DNA from: Protonemura montana
Lineage: Eukaryota; Arthropoda; Insecta; Plecoptera; Nemouridae
Assembly (NCBI GenBank): GCA_947568835.1
Contig: OX387603.1
Coordinates: 24,452,651-24,516,650 of the forward strand
Reading direction: 5' to 3'
DNA length: 64,000 nucleotides
The notes beneath the pieces were generated by a model. That model was not told the origin of the DNA. It did not search any database and saw nothing but the letters and a program-made list of their open reading frames with translations. A program made the position numbers and the translations under genes. The number at the start of each line of letters is the position of its first letter. Position 1 is the stretch's first letter. This document shows positions 11,901-23,730 of this stretch, in pieces.

Positions 11901-14900
11901 ACGGTATCGAAGCGATCTTCTCTCCACCCACTCATCCATCATGCCACGTCGAGACATTGTCTCCGCCGCAGTACGTGTGGATGCACATACAAACAACGTC
12001 TGTACCTCCTCGGCAGCTACCCCTGATCAGCATGTCCCGTCCCAGCGTCGTCATGAGTCCACGAGGTATGAATGAGTCGGTCGATGCTAAGAATTTTGGA
12101 AGGTTTCTTGTTTATCGCCTCCGTGTAGTAGCAATGAGAGTCAATCAGTTTTGAATACAAGATGATAAGCGTTCTCCGGAAGCGTGTCCCTCGATGCGGG
12201 GACGTTCCCACGTTGCCGACGACACGAGTTTTTTTAGGGAATCGAGGAAGACGACGTGTACGTGGTCGATGGTATCGCACATCTTTTCAGTTTAGACGTC
12301 AGATCTTCGGAAAGTGAAAATCTTATATACGGTGTTCATGAAGCGTAGTTTTGGTATAAAAAAAAATGTGCTTAATTTTCCTACGGCGCGCAGCATGAAA
12401 TGTGACGTTATAAGCCTGTAAGAAACATTGAGTCTGATTTGAAGATACGCCTTAATGGGCCCATAAAACCACTTAAAAAGTATGGAATTAATTAAATCCA
12501 CGGTATCGAAATGGCAACCCTAAAAGGCCTAATTTGAGCTGTACGTCCTCTAGGTATATCCGATCTGTGGCCTCGCAAAGAAGCCATCATGATGTAGATA
12601 CTGGGAGATGGTAGGAGTATGAAACTCTGCCAAGATTGGCAATTATTTTGCGCGCGGCTTGGCCACGGAGATCCCCGACTCACCGAGAAGCGATCGCATG
12701 CAGCGGTGAGAATCGCGAAACCATCCGATGAGTTACGACGCGACACGAAAACAGGTTGTAATTCGTTGAAGATCGGAGGACCGAAATCTAACGACCCGCA
12801 CAAATGAAATTGCCATTTTTTTACGATCCATGAAAGCGACAAAATTTTGTGGCCACAAGACGATATCAGAGAGATCGGATCTCGCTGAATTCGATGAACC
12901 CAAGCAACCAACATTTTATCGGCGAGTAAAATCAATTTTCTTTTCGTATGCAGATTGGATGCTTGAAACTCCGATACCTACGGGGAAGAGCGCAATATTT
13001 GAATAAAGCAAATTGTTTTGTCAAACCCAATCAGTCTTGTCGACGCATAAATCGGACTCGCGTTTAAAATTCCATTGCGAATTATCGACGGGCGCGTTCA
13101 TGTGGATAAAAAGTGAGATATGCATTGGTAATGAGCTGCGCGGGCAGCGGCGATGGCCTGAGCAGATTGGCGAATGCACCGCGGGTCATGCGAGCTACAG
13201 ATGCGACAAGAGATTGCTAGGCGAAGACAGCCGGAAGAGTCAGGTGGACCAAAGAGTGGCGCGAGGACACGAGGAGGAACCTTCCACAGAGGCGTACATG
13301 CTGCCAGCGCTCCCGGAGACTCACGAGAAATACGATTTAATTACGGCGTGAAGAAGGAAACTTCACTCCTAATTTGCGATGCGTTCTAATTGTTTTCCGC
13401 GCCTCTTGAGCGATTTGACCAATGGCTTTGCTCATCCCTGTCTTATCTGCAAACGGCGCATCATTGCCAGAGGAATCGTTGCTTGTTACGCGAGTCTCTC
13501 GATCATGTTAGCGCTCGAGCACACTCACTTTGTATGCAATCGCAAATCAAGATCACTCTGCCAGACATAATTCCAAGATGGCACAATTCATGTACTATGC
13601 TAAATATTTGCTAAAGGGTCCAATTCTGATACGAAGCCTGCTTGGGGAAGGGCACAGTCGACGTTGCGAACCGCCAGCAACAAATTACGAATTACATACA
13701 TAACTTAAGATTCCTCCGCGCTCGGCCGGGACGACGCGCACCAAAAGGAAGGCGAGCGCCTCATTTTATCCGTCGCTGTGATTTACGCGGAGTGCTTGTA
13801 GGTTTTGCTATCAGATACCATAACACTGCAAGGCGCCCGACGTGTGTGGCCGCAATAATAGCCAACTTATTATGACACGGTAAACCATCTCCTTTATTGT
13901 GAACACAAAATGAATGTATTTCCTCGTCGCGCTTCGAAGAGGTGCCCGTGGTAACGAGGTACAGAAGCCCTGAGCCCATTGTACGCCCACTGGTATCACT
14001 GCAGAGTGTTTCGGTTAAAATTGCCACACCTTGCTCTGGGAAAACTATACTGGAAAACTCTGAGGAGAAATCTGGCCGACTTTCCTTTTCCATTTAGCAA
14101 GAGTCCGTCAGCACTGCGCCAGTGAAATTCTGGAGATTAATCCTTTTAGCTTGGCATTGTTAGGCTTAATATCCTATAATTGGTTCTAAAGATAAGATTC
14201 CCTATCGTAATCTCCTTATTGTGTGCAGTATATAAACTCATGTGCGGTACTCGGGTTGAGTCACCATACACACGGCCCCGAAAGACAGCTGCCACGATCG
14301 ACGTCTTGGCTATGTCAAAGTAACATGTGTACGCCAACCCGAGCACCTATGTGAGCACCTATAATTGACCGGGTTGCAACGGTAATTGGTTGCCTGCGCC
14401 TCCACGAACAGTCCTGCGTCTCCCTACGCCTCTCTGGACAGGGTCTTCGGCGGGCTGCGCCTAGCGGGGCTCCAGCGATGTACCCAGCTGGGGGCCCAGA
14501 GAGAGGCTGAAGAATGGGTGATTATGTTTTATGAATGAGATTACGATACCCATACCCATAGGTAGGTACTGTGAAGTGCTAAGGGTGAGTGATAGTGCTA
14601 GGTTTAAGATGTATCTATAATGGATACAGCGAAATTACAATGGGCTGCCTTTATTTATGGGAAAATACTTTTGGCAATATATAAATACAGCGGCCGAAAA
14701 TGAGGCACAGGCATTGCTCGTTGTATGCTCATAATCTCGTGCTGTTGGTATAAATCGTGCGAAACCTTCGAAAGGGCAATGCGAAATAAATTTGCCACAA
14801 TATGGCAAGCTCCCAAAATATTGACTTACGAGCAAATTTATGCTCGTACTCAGCGTTTGTTCCGACATTGGTACAAGCGATCCGTTGTAAGCCTGCAACA

Positions 14901-17900
14901 TTTCTGTGTTTAACTTTGAGCCTGTGTTAATGTGTTAGAGAAGTACGTCATCCCATAGTTAAGCGGCTAGTTTACGAGAGGTGACCCCCGAAAGGAATGC
15001 GTTGGAATACAATCAGAATATATTTCCTCCTCTACGCCGTCGACCTTACACACCAAACGACCGACCCACCCACGCATCTAGAGAATTTTGACACTCTAAA
15101 TTATAACCAAACATTCAATTTGCCGCGCGATGATTTACAAAGAGATTTTCGAAAATTGGTCAATTTACACATCTTATATAATGTCTAGATCTTTCGGCGC
15201 TAATAGCCATGCTGAGTGGTTCGGCCTAAAACAGGCACGGTGCATCCATTATCGCAGCTAGTCCCGTCGCGTACACATGTTATATTTTCAATAAGAAAAA
15301 TGCCTGGATGCATCGAACAGGAAAAAAAACTTAACGACTCCCCGCAGTCGCTGAAATCGGAAAGCGAACTGCGACAAACCGGCGAGCCACTTTTCAAGAC
15401 TCGCTTATAACTCTTAGCGAGGTGCGTTTTGATGCAACGCCTTATAGCGAACGAACAAGGCGACGCTTCCTCCGCATGGAAGCTGTATTATAGCTTGTCC
15501 AACTGGCTACTTGCCGTGCATTAGCGTGCAACCTAATATTTATAATTGCCTGTATGTAAAGCGCACGGTGTCCCTTTCATTCGGCATTATATCACGCCGT
15601 GCTTTGACCACTGTGACACGCTGGCTACTTGGTAATAACATAAGCCCTTTGTATAAGTTGCCTGCAAATATAATCTTTTGACAGCAAATACGTGACATTG
15701 CGATTATAGGTTATATGCGAATTGTCTCGCATTAGCTGGACTCACACATGCGACATGTTTGCCTGGCAAAGGCTGCACTCTGTGAGCTTGCAGATTGAGA
15801 TGTGATCCGCTAGTTGTACGACGTTGGCTTGGAAATGGTTCGACGCCACAATTCAAGGCTCTGGCAAGGCTCTGGCAACCAGCATTCTCTGTCAAACGTT
15901 GAATACTCATGAGCCCGTTTTTGTTTTTTGGGTGACTTCAGAAAATAAATAATGACACAAACATGTAAGTGCTAGACACATCAATACGTCTGATTGGTAT
16001 GTTCATGGGGCCGACTGGCCCTGACCGCACATATTTGGTGAACAGCCGAAATGTGAAACATAGAGTCGAGCGTCTTGTGCACAGCGAACCAAGTGCGGTG
16101 ACCAAAATCTAGCGCAAACTCGCATAGAGTTTTGCGGTTTCGCAGGCGATTTCGAAAATATACATGCTTCAATGCGTTTCACTGTAGCATTATCAAGAAG
16201 ACGAATTAACTTTTTGTGGTCAAAAATCGATACAAAATTGCGCGACCTCCAAAAGAAAGGCGAGCGGTCATATTTTTTCCGCGCGACATATTCGCGCAAT
16301 CGCCGATTTTCTCACTCTAATTGCAAATGAAAAATGTGCGCGCGCAATGAGTCAACGCGACTGCAGAGGAACAGAAATACCCATTCGAAAAGTGTGCTGG
16401 CGTAATTGAAAAAGCAGGCGTCATGCAAGAAACACAAGTCGGCCTGCTACGTGCTCCGAGCGACGCTCAACTCCGTATTTTTTTCTGCCACCCGAGCAAT
16501 CGTAACGTCGTTTTGCGCCTACCGGTGTCGATCGCCTGGCCGACGGTAACCACTGGGGGAGTCGTTTACCCTATGCCCGCTCATCGGACTGACGGCGACA
16601 CCAACCAATCGCCTTGCCTCGGTAGACGCGGTCCTAAGAAGTGTACTAAGTGGTCTTAGAAAGAATGACCATCGAGGTGTATGCCTTCAATGAGAGTTGG
16701 GACACAAGGATCAATCTGACGTCGTTTAGACCGAGACCTCTTGCTCGTTAGTGCAGTGTCTTAGTAGCTTTTTAGTTGTCTCCATCAACTTGTGCATCGC
16801 AAGTTCAGTTGTTGATCTTGTATTTTCACAAACTTGAGAATCGTCAGCTATCGAATAGGTGCATTTTGTGTTATGTCTGGCCGGAATGTCAGGTTGGTAA
16901 GATGGCCGCTCCGTGGAACACCCATTTCACCTCTCCGCGAGTCGCCACAATTATCTGTGGCACGTTACGGCAACACATTATACTATCTGGTAACAACGGG
17001 TCTCGACGACGAGTGATGATCCTGACGATGATGACTCCTCACCGACTATCGACTGCGGTAATCGCATCCGATCAGCTTCATTTATCGACACAATTGCTAG
17101 CCGCCGCACGCCAGCGCAGTCCGAGTCCGGTGCAGTGCAGCGTGATGATGCCCCAGCCGAGGGCAGAACCAGGATTCCGATCGAGACCAATCTCACGGCC
17201 AAAAGGCAACCAGAATAAAACGCTCTTTGCGCTTCTCATTCGCTTGGTCCCTCGTTAATGGCAATGCGAATACCAATCAGTTTCCCGGTAAACACATTCA
17301 GCAGTGACTGATAGCAACAGTGTGCAGCCTGTTCGCAGGTACACGCGGCCATGGGAACTCGAAGTCGAAAGTAATTGCTATTTTGATATTAACAAAGTCG
17401 GACGCTAGTTTATTTAGCGCCGGCATAAAAATCGCGGTGCAGAGCTTTCATACTCGCCGCACTACATTATCAGACTACCAATACGCGCGGCTAATTACCA
17501 GTCTTTTATGCGTGCAATGAGCAATTACATGCACTCGCGGTGCAAGGTGGTGCACCATCCTCGGCCGTCGCGAGTTAATCAACGTCATGGTCGGGGCTCT
17601 GCGCGCGCATCCCTGGCAAAGTCGTGCGCAGGCGCCGGCGCCCTCTGACCCCATTACAGCCAGCGCCATTATCGGATCGGCGAATCGCTGCACTAATTAG
17701 CAAACAATGGCCGACCGAACATCTGGAGCTGAATCAAGGGGGGGCTTGCTTGGTAATCGGCGTAGTTACGAGATTACTGGCGATGTGAAAGGTCAGAAAT
17801 CTGCGCGACCTTTTTGCCTGTCGGTATGAACCGTTTAACTGTCACTTAATTTAGAAAAAATGTGGATAATATCACTTTTTTTTAATGTTTCGTCATTGAT

Positions 17901-18020
17901 ACGTTACAATTATCTCCATTACAGAAGAATGCTGGCAGCTATTAACCAGAGGACGCTTCTCAAAGAGGGTCGACCAATTACGACAACAACTTCTAGATCA
18001 GCTACAGAATTAAAAAAATA
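8961..18020. other. Intergenic stretch with no recognised gene
   Basis: I found no exon that can be supported on either strand. Open frames of up to about 155 codons (11687-12154) and 160 codons (16776-17258) lack family motifs and have low-information composition. Noted structures are an inverted repeat at 10248-10269 and AT-rich tracts near 11460-11620. Confidence 0.5.
10248..10269. repeat. Perfect 8-bp inverted repeat
   Basis: GAAATCTC is followed after six bases (CGCGGC) by its exact reverse complement GAGATTTC. It is a small potential hairpin with a GC-rich loop and no gene attached. Confidence 0.85.
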
Positions 18021-18021
18021 T

Positions 18022-18110
18022 ATATGCTACATTACATGACGTCAGTAGCGGTGGCCCTTGACAACGATATGTTGTGTTTAACGACGCACTGTTTTGACTA
18101 CGAGCCAAGC
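18022..18110 (-). repeat. 3' tail fragment of the 5S-related SINE family
   Basis: On the minus strand this carries the word GTCAAAACAGTGCGTCGTTA followed by AACACAACA. The same word is present in the full-length copy at 22.8-23.03 kb and, slightly diverged, at 19.8 kb. A TATAGTCCAGTGTC block upstream of it also matches those copies. The 5S-like head is absent, so this is a truncated copy. Confidence 0.6.
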
Positions 18111-19339
18111 GACACTGGACTATACGACTTCGGGGAATGATACGGAGATGGCACAGGGGATGATGAAGCTTGCCTCGCCTAGAAGGCAGGCGAGAATCAG
18201 GCCGATGTCGACACGTAGCCATGGGAGGTCACCGTCAGGCCAGGCGAGTGTGGGGGCGTTGGGCCCTAATGGTAATGCGTCCAGAAAAACGCCGCGACCA
18301 AATTGGTAGCAATTTGTACGGACGTGATTTGTTGGGCCCAAGGAAGGGTCAAAACGACGCCCGCGATGAACTGCGTTCGCGTCGGCATCTCACTCTGAGC
18401 GGGGGTCCAAAGTTCTACGTTACCGTATTCTAAATAAACCCCGATGTATATTTTCTAAGCGGCTAAGAAAACTTAAAAATGACAAGGATTTTATTTGACG
18501 GGCAGGCAGAGAAGTGCCAGTACTATGTTGACAACTACCCAACAACAATTGATAATTTTGCCAATTGACGCAGTGGAGCAAGTACAAGCAAATCCATCTC
18601 AAATCATCAAGTACAATCTCAAAGCCTGATGAGATAAAACGAACGACCGTGTAGCAAATTTGAGAGTAACCGCTCAAATTATCGGTCCCCAGTTGAAAGC
18701 GACACCTCTATCGGGGCTCATAAAAATGCGTTTGGTTTCGGCGACGTGTGCATGGCCTCCAGACAATCGCACGCACGCGTGTGCACAGGCGAATGCACGC
18801 AGAATGCAGGATGCACCGGGCGCGCACGTGACCGGTCGGCCAGATCCTCATTGCATTTGGGAGTCAAAACGTCGACGCTGACCTCCCTCTGGTCCTAAGG
18901 CGACTGACCTCGCGTGCGGTCAGACGATAAGGGCAAATCTTCCTCCAGCAAAAACCATCCATTGATCCACGAAAAAAAAAGGAGAAGCCTTGTGAGTTGT
19001 GAAGGTAAACCGTCGAAAATATCATTTGATTAGTCAGGAGTCTTTTTTGTCAAACCCTGATTTTCAAGAATATAACAGCTTTATTATTTTTTTAATTTTT
19101 ATTGCTTGTAATTTGTATACCTTCGTGAAGCGGCAAAAACTTCAGCCCACAGTTTTTAGGACGTTTACCCCCGGGCCCTAGCGACAGTAAATTTTACTAG
19201 GACCTAGCAGCATTTTACCATATTCCAACGTTTCGTCCGGAAGGTCCGTGACTCGGACGACATGCCTTCGACCAACGGAAGCGGCGTGGTTCGACGCGAC
19301 CAGGCACGCGAGGGCCCCACCAATCCCACAGACACGTAG

Positions 19340-19358
19340 CCCCCCCCCCCTCCCCCCC
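19340..19358. repeat. Poly-C tract
   Basis: Nearly uninterrupted C run with one T. It is a simple-sequence tract and a likely spot of assembly or length error. Confidence 0.9.
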
Positions 19359-19516
19359 TTCGCCACCCTCGCAAATCGCGTAATTAATATGCTTGCCAAT
19401 TGGGCATTGTGCGCGCAACAAGTCGCGACGAATCGCGTGCACACGCGAAACAATGGGACAAATTGACGAGCGGCCTGCGACACCTGAAAACCGATTTCGG
19501 TGACCGACCGCTGCGT

Positions 19517-19544
19517 GGTACAAGGCTCGTGTAGGCCTTGTACC
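19517..19544. repeat. Perfect 10-bp inverted repeat
   Basis: GGTACAAGGC and GCCTTGTACC are exact reverse complements separated by eight bases. The hairpin is isolated. It is not followed by a T run, and no gene ends here. Confidence 0.85.
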
Positions 19545-19799
19545 GACAGTGATTTGTTTAATTAGCTGCTTGGAGACCATTTGGATTGGATTAGCTGTGT
19601 CTCGATTAGGAAGGGTGATTATCATCGCAGACTGCAATCGATTCAGCGACCAGCGACCAATGGCCTGGTCACCAGTAGATCCCGTAAAAGTTTGATGCAA
19701 GCTGCCGCTACTTTCTCCACACACTTTTAAATACGTTTCACCTGTGGTTTCACCCTAATATTAATGTGCAATACCTATACTATTAAGATTGGATTGACG

Positions 19800-20147
19800 T
19801 CTACCGATCGTGACAAGCAATGTTTAATGGTGCACTGTTTTGACGTGACACTGGTCTATCAAAGTCGATGGATGAATTGGTATTTTGACGACGGGAAACT
19901 AGTTTACCGAGAGTAGCAGGGAAACGGATATACATTCGGTACCGGCACTTAGTACATGGCCTTCTCCTGTTGAATAGGTCCATATCAGTTCCTCTATAAA
20001 ACCATGCCTTCGAGAGATTGACAAGTAAATTGAACTTTCTTGATTCAATCGCACCAGTCTCTTTCCAACATAGACCTGGCATGATGGTCACCCATCCAAG
20101 CACTGACCACTGACCGTGTCTATGTTGCTTAACTTGGACGAATGTCC
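19800..20147 (-). repeat. 5S-rRNA-derived SINE (SINE3-like), near full length
   Basis: Reading the minus strand from 20147, the head contains AAGTTAAGCAACATAG and then CAGTGCTTGGATGGGTGACC. Both align with the internal control region and 3' half of 5S rRNA (the AAGTTAAGCAAC and TACTTGGATGGGTGACC blocks). A non-5S body follows, and the tail GTCAAAACAGTGCACCATTA AACA is shared with the copies at 18.0 and 23.0 kb. 5S-derived SINEs (the SINE3 class) are mobilised by LINE enzymes. No open frame is expected. Boundaries are estimated from similarity among copies. Confidence 0.75.
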
Positions 20148-20440
20148 TGATAGCGGAGTTTCCAACGTGCCAAGCCTCTCGGCAAGACGCTGATGGATCT
20201 GCTGCTAATCATGCCATCACGCGGTCCGCCCCCACGCCTGCGTCCGAGTCGCACGCATGCGCTCACGCAGGTGTACCGGTCAGCCCGTGGAGGGTATGGG
20301 ATGCCGGCCAGGCCGTGGCAGAGCTCGGGAAAGTGTCCGAGTGATATGATGCACGGGACAACTAGATAACAAATTACACCTACGTGCCATTGCAACATTA
20401 TCTTGGAGGCTCGCGGATCGCGCATGATACAAACAAAAAA

Positions 20441-20459
20441 ACACACACACACACACACA
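20441..20459. repeat. (AC)n microsatellite
   Basis: Nine to ten AC units preceded by an A run. Confidence 0.95.
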
Positions 20460-21126
20460 GCGACGCTCTGGCGGGAATTAATCTTGCTTTCAGTATTTTT
20501 GCCATGGAAGGATCGCTGTGGTGCATGGGATGGCGTACCCTCATTACACCAGCTGTGTAATCGGAGATTTTGTTTCTTAATGCAAATTTATGGCGGAGGA
20601 AACGCGCAAGGGTAATTTATGTCTTGATGGTTTACAATTGAGTTATTTGTATCCTGGTAAAATTGACGATTGTCCTCCAGTCGTATTATGACCGGAAATA
20701 TGGTAAGCAAAGCTCGATACTGGGCTTATAAAATTGCATGTCGCCAAGAAAATCTGCAAAGAAATTCTGTACGAGATGTCCACGATTCAATTACAGGTGC
20801 CCTGCCGACAATGGGCCCGTCGGTACCGGCTATTACCACCCCATTAGCGGCGAAACCGCACGCCTCGGCACTTCTGTCGATTCCTCGAGCACCGGATCAC
20901 GTTAGCAGATTTGATAGCCACACAAAAAAAAAAGAGTAATAACAACTGGCGAAAGGTCAAAACTGTGCGCATTCTTCGCTCGAAAGCAGCTACAAGAAAA
21001 TGATGCACATCGCGCGCGGTAATTTGTTACTGATTATAAACTGCAGGCATTACTTTAATACCATAGCCAGGTAATGCCCATGGTGTATACTGATATTAAC
21101 GAATCTCAGGTTAATTACCGAGACAC

Positions 21127-21152
21127 CACCGACCGACCGACCGACCGACCGA
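21127..21152. repeat. (ACCG)n tetranucleotide microsatellite
   Basis: About six uninterrupted tetranucleotide units of ACCG. Confidence 0.95.
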
Positions 21153-22779
21153 CACAACTCCATCAACGGCAACCACCACAGCTTGCGTGGCTCGCCGTCT
21201 TAACGACGAACAGTTAATACGGCGCATACTTGAGGTGGAAACGTAATTGTATAGACTTTGAGCGAACGTGTAATCTTGCACAGAGACACCGCAATGCCGA
21301 GTTTTCTTTATCATTATGAGTGTTATGAATGATTGGTTGTGTCGTTCCCACGGGCTTCGGCGTGCCAGAGTGCCTCACGATTGCCAAGGAGTGACAACTG
21401 GAGGAGGATCTGGCCATCGCAGCAACGCGGTGATATCGTGGTGATGATGGTCCTCGAGTGTGGGTGTGTGAGAGGTTGACGGGCACCCTCGAACGAAGAG
21501 TTTCCCAGCGAGGTGGCACGGGTTTTCTACTTTGCGTTCCGGCGGTCAACTATGTTTACAGTTATAGGTTACATTGCAGAGCTATTCGGACTTAACGTTT
21601 ACACCATTGTGTCACACACTCTTAAATTTATTTTCAATTTTTCCAGAATGATTTAACATCACAAAAATTAGAATTGTATAAAAGAAAGAGACACTTTATG
21701 GGTTTCAGTAAATATTTCAGCAACGAGTTTCAACTTCAATGTACCAACATGATTTTGTACGCTACGGAGTATCCACAGAACAGAACGCGGTGATATCAAT
21801 GCACTAAAGTAACAAAGTTTCACAAAATGCAGGACCAAAACGCCGGCGCTGGCAAATTGACGTGATTTACATGGGATTTTTTCCTTCGCGCTCACGTACC
21901 AACACCTCATACCTTCAATTATTGGACAACAAATCATTGTTACAAAACGCTGACAAAAGAATAAGCTTTCACCGGGTCCCGAGAGCGCGTTGCCAAGAAG
22001 AAGGTGGTAATTTTATCACCCACTGCGCCGTGTGCATGTTGAAATAATAAATTGTCGAGTGCTTTTTGTATAAATTATTGTGGCATGAGCCATCTTTCAT
22101 TGGTTGCAGGAATTCACGCCGAGTTTCCACCAATAGTTGCATTGCAGCTAGAGTGATTTGCATTAATGCATACCTTTACCCAGGCATGCCTTCCCAAATA
22201 TGATTTCTGATTTCTGATGTGTGGACCCGGGGAAGAAAATTGATTTATTCCGACGTGCAATCCAAGTGAAAAATATTCAGCGAGTCTTTGAGTACGCCAT
22301 CGCCGAATGCTCTCTCAGGAAAAGATGCTGAATCAACGTTTGCACATTGCACACGCATGTGCAATGGTTGAAACTTGTCTAGGTAAACGACATATTATTA
22401 ATTACATGCATCGTGGCAATACATCTAGCTAGTGCATGCTGGTTTCTACACTGCAATTTTTGATAAATGGCACAATGCTCAACTCCATTACCAACAAGCT
22501 AAGAGTAATGTGCAATATCCTGGCTTGTGCGGGGCTCCTTTGATAAACGGAATCGCCTGACGGAATATTATTGTGTTGATACACCTTGAATAGCGCTCAT
22601 TTTGCTTCTATCGGTATCGAACTTTTTCTACAGCGACAAAAGCACTTTTCGGACTCCTAAATTGTGCAAGAATTCGTTTGAAAATTGATTAGTTATAGAA
22701 GATGTATTTTTTAAGAAAAATAATGCTTATTAAAATGTTATCAAAGGCAGCCAAAATGTGTACCTACGGTAAAAATAAA

Positions 22780-23030
22780 GTGACGGTTCATTACTCTACC
22801 CGGCCTTTCCACTCTTACCGAGACAGATATCCTAATCAAGACTCGCCAAACGGTTTGGCGAGTTGGAAACAGTGCCTCAGAGCTGGGTCAGACATTGGAT
22901 GGGTGACCAGTCAAGCTCATGACCAGTTATGTTCGGGAGAAAACCAACAACCAAATCGACGTCGCTATATAGACCAGTTCTAGAGGGCCCGTTGTCAAAA
23001 CAGTGCGTCGTTAAACACAGAGAATAAATT
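22780..23030 (+). repeat. 5S-rRNA-derived SINE, plus-strand copy
   Basis: The head holds ATTGGATGGGTGACCAG (5S rRNA 3' half) at about 22894-22910, and the tail GTCAAAACAGTGCGTCGTTA AACACA ends near 23020. The order head, body, tail is the same as in the minus-strand copy at 19.8-20.1 kb. The 5S part upstream of ATTGGATGGG is degraded and carries an 11-bp perfect palindrome at 22841-22863. Confidence 0.7.
22841..22863. repeat. Perfect 11-bp palindrome inside a SINE copy
   Basis: ACTCGCCAAAC, one central G, then GTTTGGCGAGT. The two arms are exact reverse complements. It sits in the degraded 5S-like head of the SINE copy and is not present in the other copies. Confidence 0.85.
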
Positions 23031-23109
23031 ACAGTCATATCTTAGCAATAACTTGGTGCTTGTGCTTGTGTTTGTGCCTCGCAAATTTGCTCTAATCCTG
23101 CTAATCTGT

Positions 23110-23125
23110 GTACACACACACACAT
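23110..23125. repeat. (AC)n microsatellite
   Basis: About seven to eight AC units. Confidence 0.9.
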
Positions 23126-23529
23126 GGGGCGATAAATAATTCGCAGTTTCACCTCGGCCCGTTTTCTAATACCTTGTTGGCGCGAATAAACAGAAGGTAA
23201 TGCGTGGAAAACGCGTGTAAGCTCATTCACTGGGCTACGAGGCGAGTCTTGAGCTTACAGTCAGAGCCTTTCTTGGATTGATTTATAGGGAAATATTGCC
23301 ATGATGTGTCTAATGCTAACATACCTGCCACCTCCGGTAGCTTACTGAACAACCCGTGAAATCGGGGGGCCACCTGTCTCATTGTGACCAAACTGGCTGT
23401 GGAGGAGCCGTTCTCTGGGCCCTCGCTTGGACTAGAGGCAAGCTAGGATTGGTAACCTCTGCTCTGTGCCTTTCGACTGCTTACGGGAAATACACAGCCA
23501 TAGCATTGGAGGCTATTTGAAATCTTATT

Positions 23530-23730
23530 TAAATTGCAAACGCTTGCAATGTGGGGGGTATTTTATTATTATAAACACTACTACCGTCTCAAAAATACAT
23601 GTCTCAAAAAGCATGTGTTCAAGTAGCTCAATGGGTTAGAGCAACACCCGTGATAGGTGGAGATCGGGGTTCGAGACCTCGTATGGGCATCAATTTTTGA
23701 GACGGTAGTAGTGTTCATAATAATAAAAGC
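23530..23730 (+). mobile_element. Foldback element with tRNA-like core, copy 1 (most complete)
   Basis: This is a palindromic non-autonomous element. From left it holds: (1) a perfect hairpin ATTGCAA-ACGC-TTGCAAT at 23533-23550; (2) an inverted arm at 23561-23596 (36 bp); (3) a tRNA-like core at about 23620-23692; and (4) the other arm at 23693-23728, which matches the first in 35 of 36 positions as reverse complement. The core has an A box-like TAGCTCAATGGG and a B box GGTTCGAGACC (23668-23678) in a T stem of five pairs, one of them G-T. Acceptor-stem ends do not pair, so it is a tRNA derivative and not a working tRNA gene. The layout resembles a MITE or foldback transposon that carries an RNA polymerase III unit. 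Three further copies in the window share arms and core. Confidence 0.8.
23620..23692 (+). pseudogene. tRNA-like core of foldback copy 1
   Basis: The D-arm region AGCTCAATGGGTTAGAGC and the T arm CGGGG-TTCGAGA-CCTCG are clear. The anticodon arm CACC-CGTGATA-GGTG forms four pairs with a seven-base loop. The 5' and 3' acceptor strands do not pair, and no CCA-adjacent discriminator logic is left, so I do not call a functional tRNA. A tRNA-scan covariance search would settle the isotype. Confidence 0.65.

Larger units (their letters stand above)
20148..22779. other. Intergenic stretch with microsatellites, no recognised gene
   Basis: It holds an (AC)n and an (ACCG)n tract, listed separately. Otherwise it is mixed-composition DNA without an exon I can support on either strand. 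Confidence 0.5.

Noticed and set aside
23620-23692. Functional tRNA gene
   Set aside because: The A and B boxes are good, but the acceptor strands do not pair and the unit sits inside a repeated palindromic element, so it is treated as tRNA-derived.
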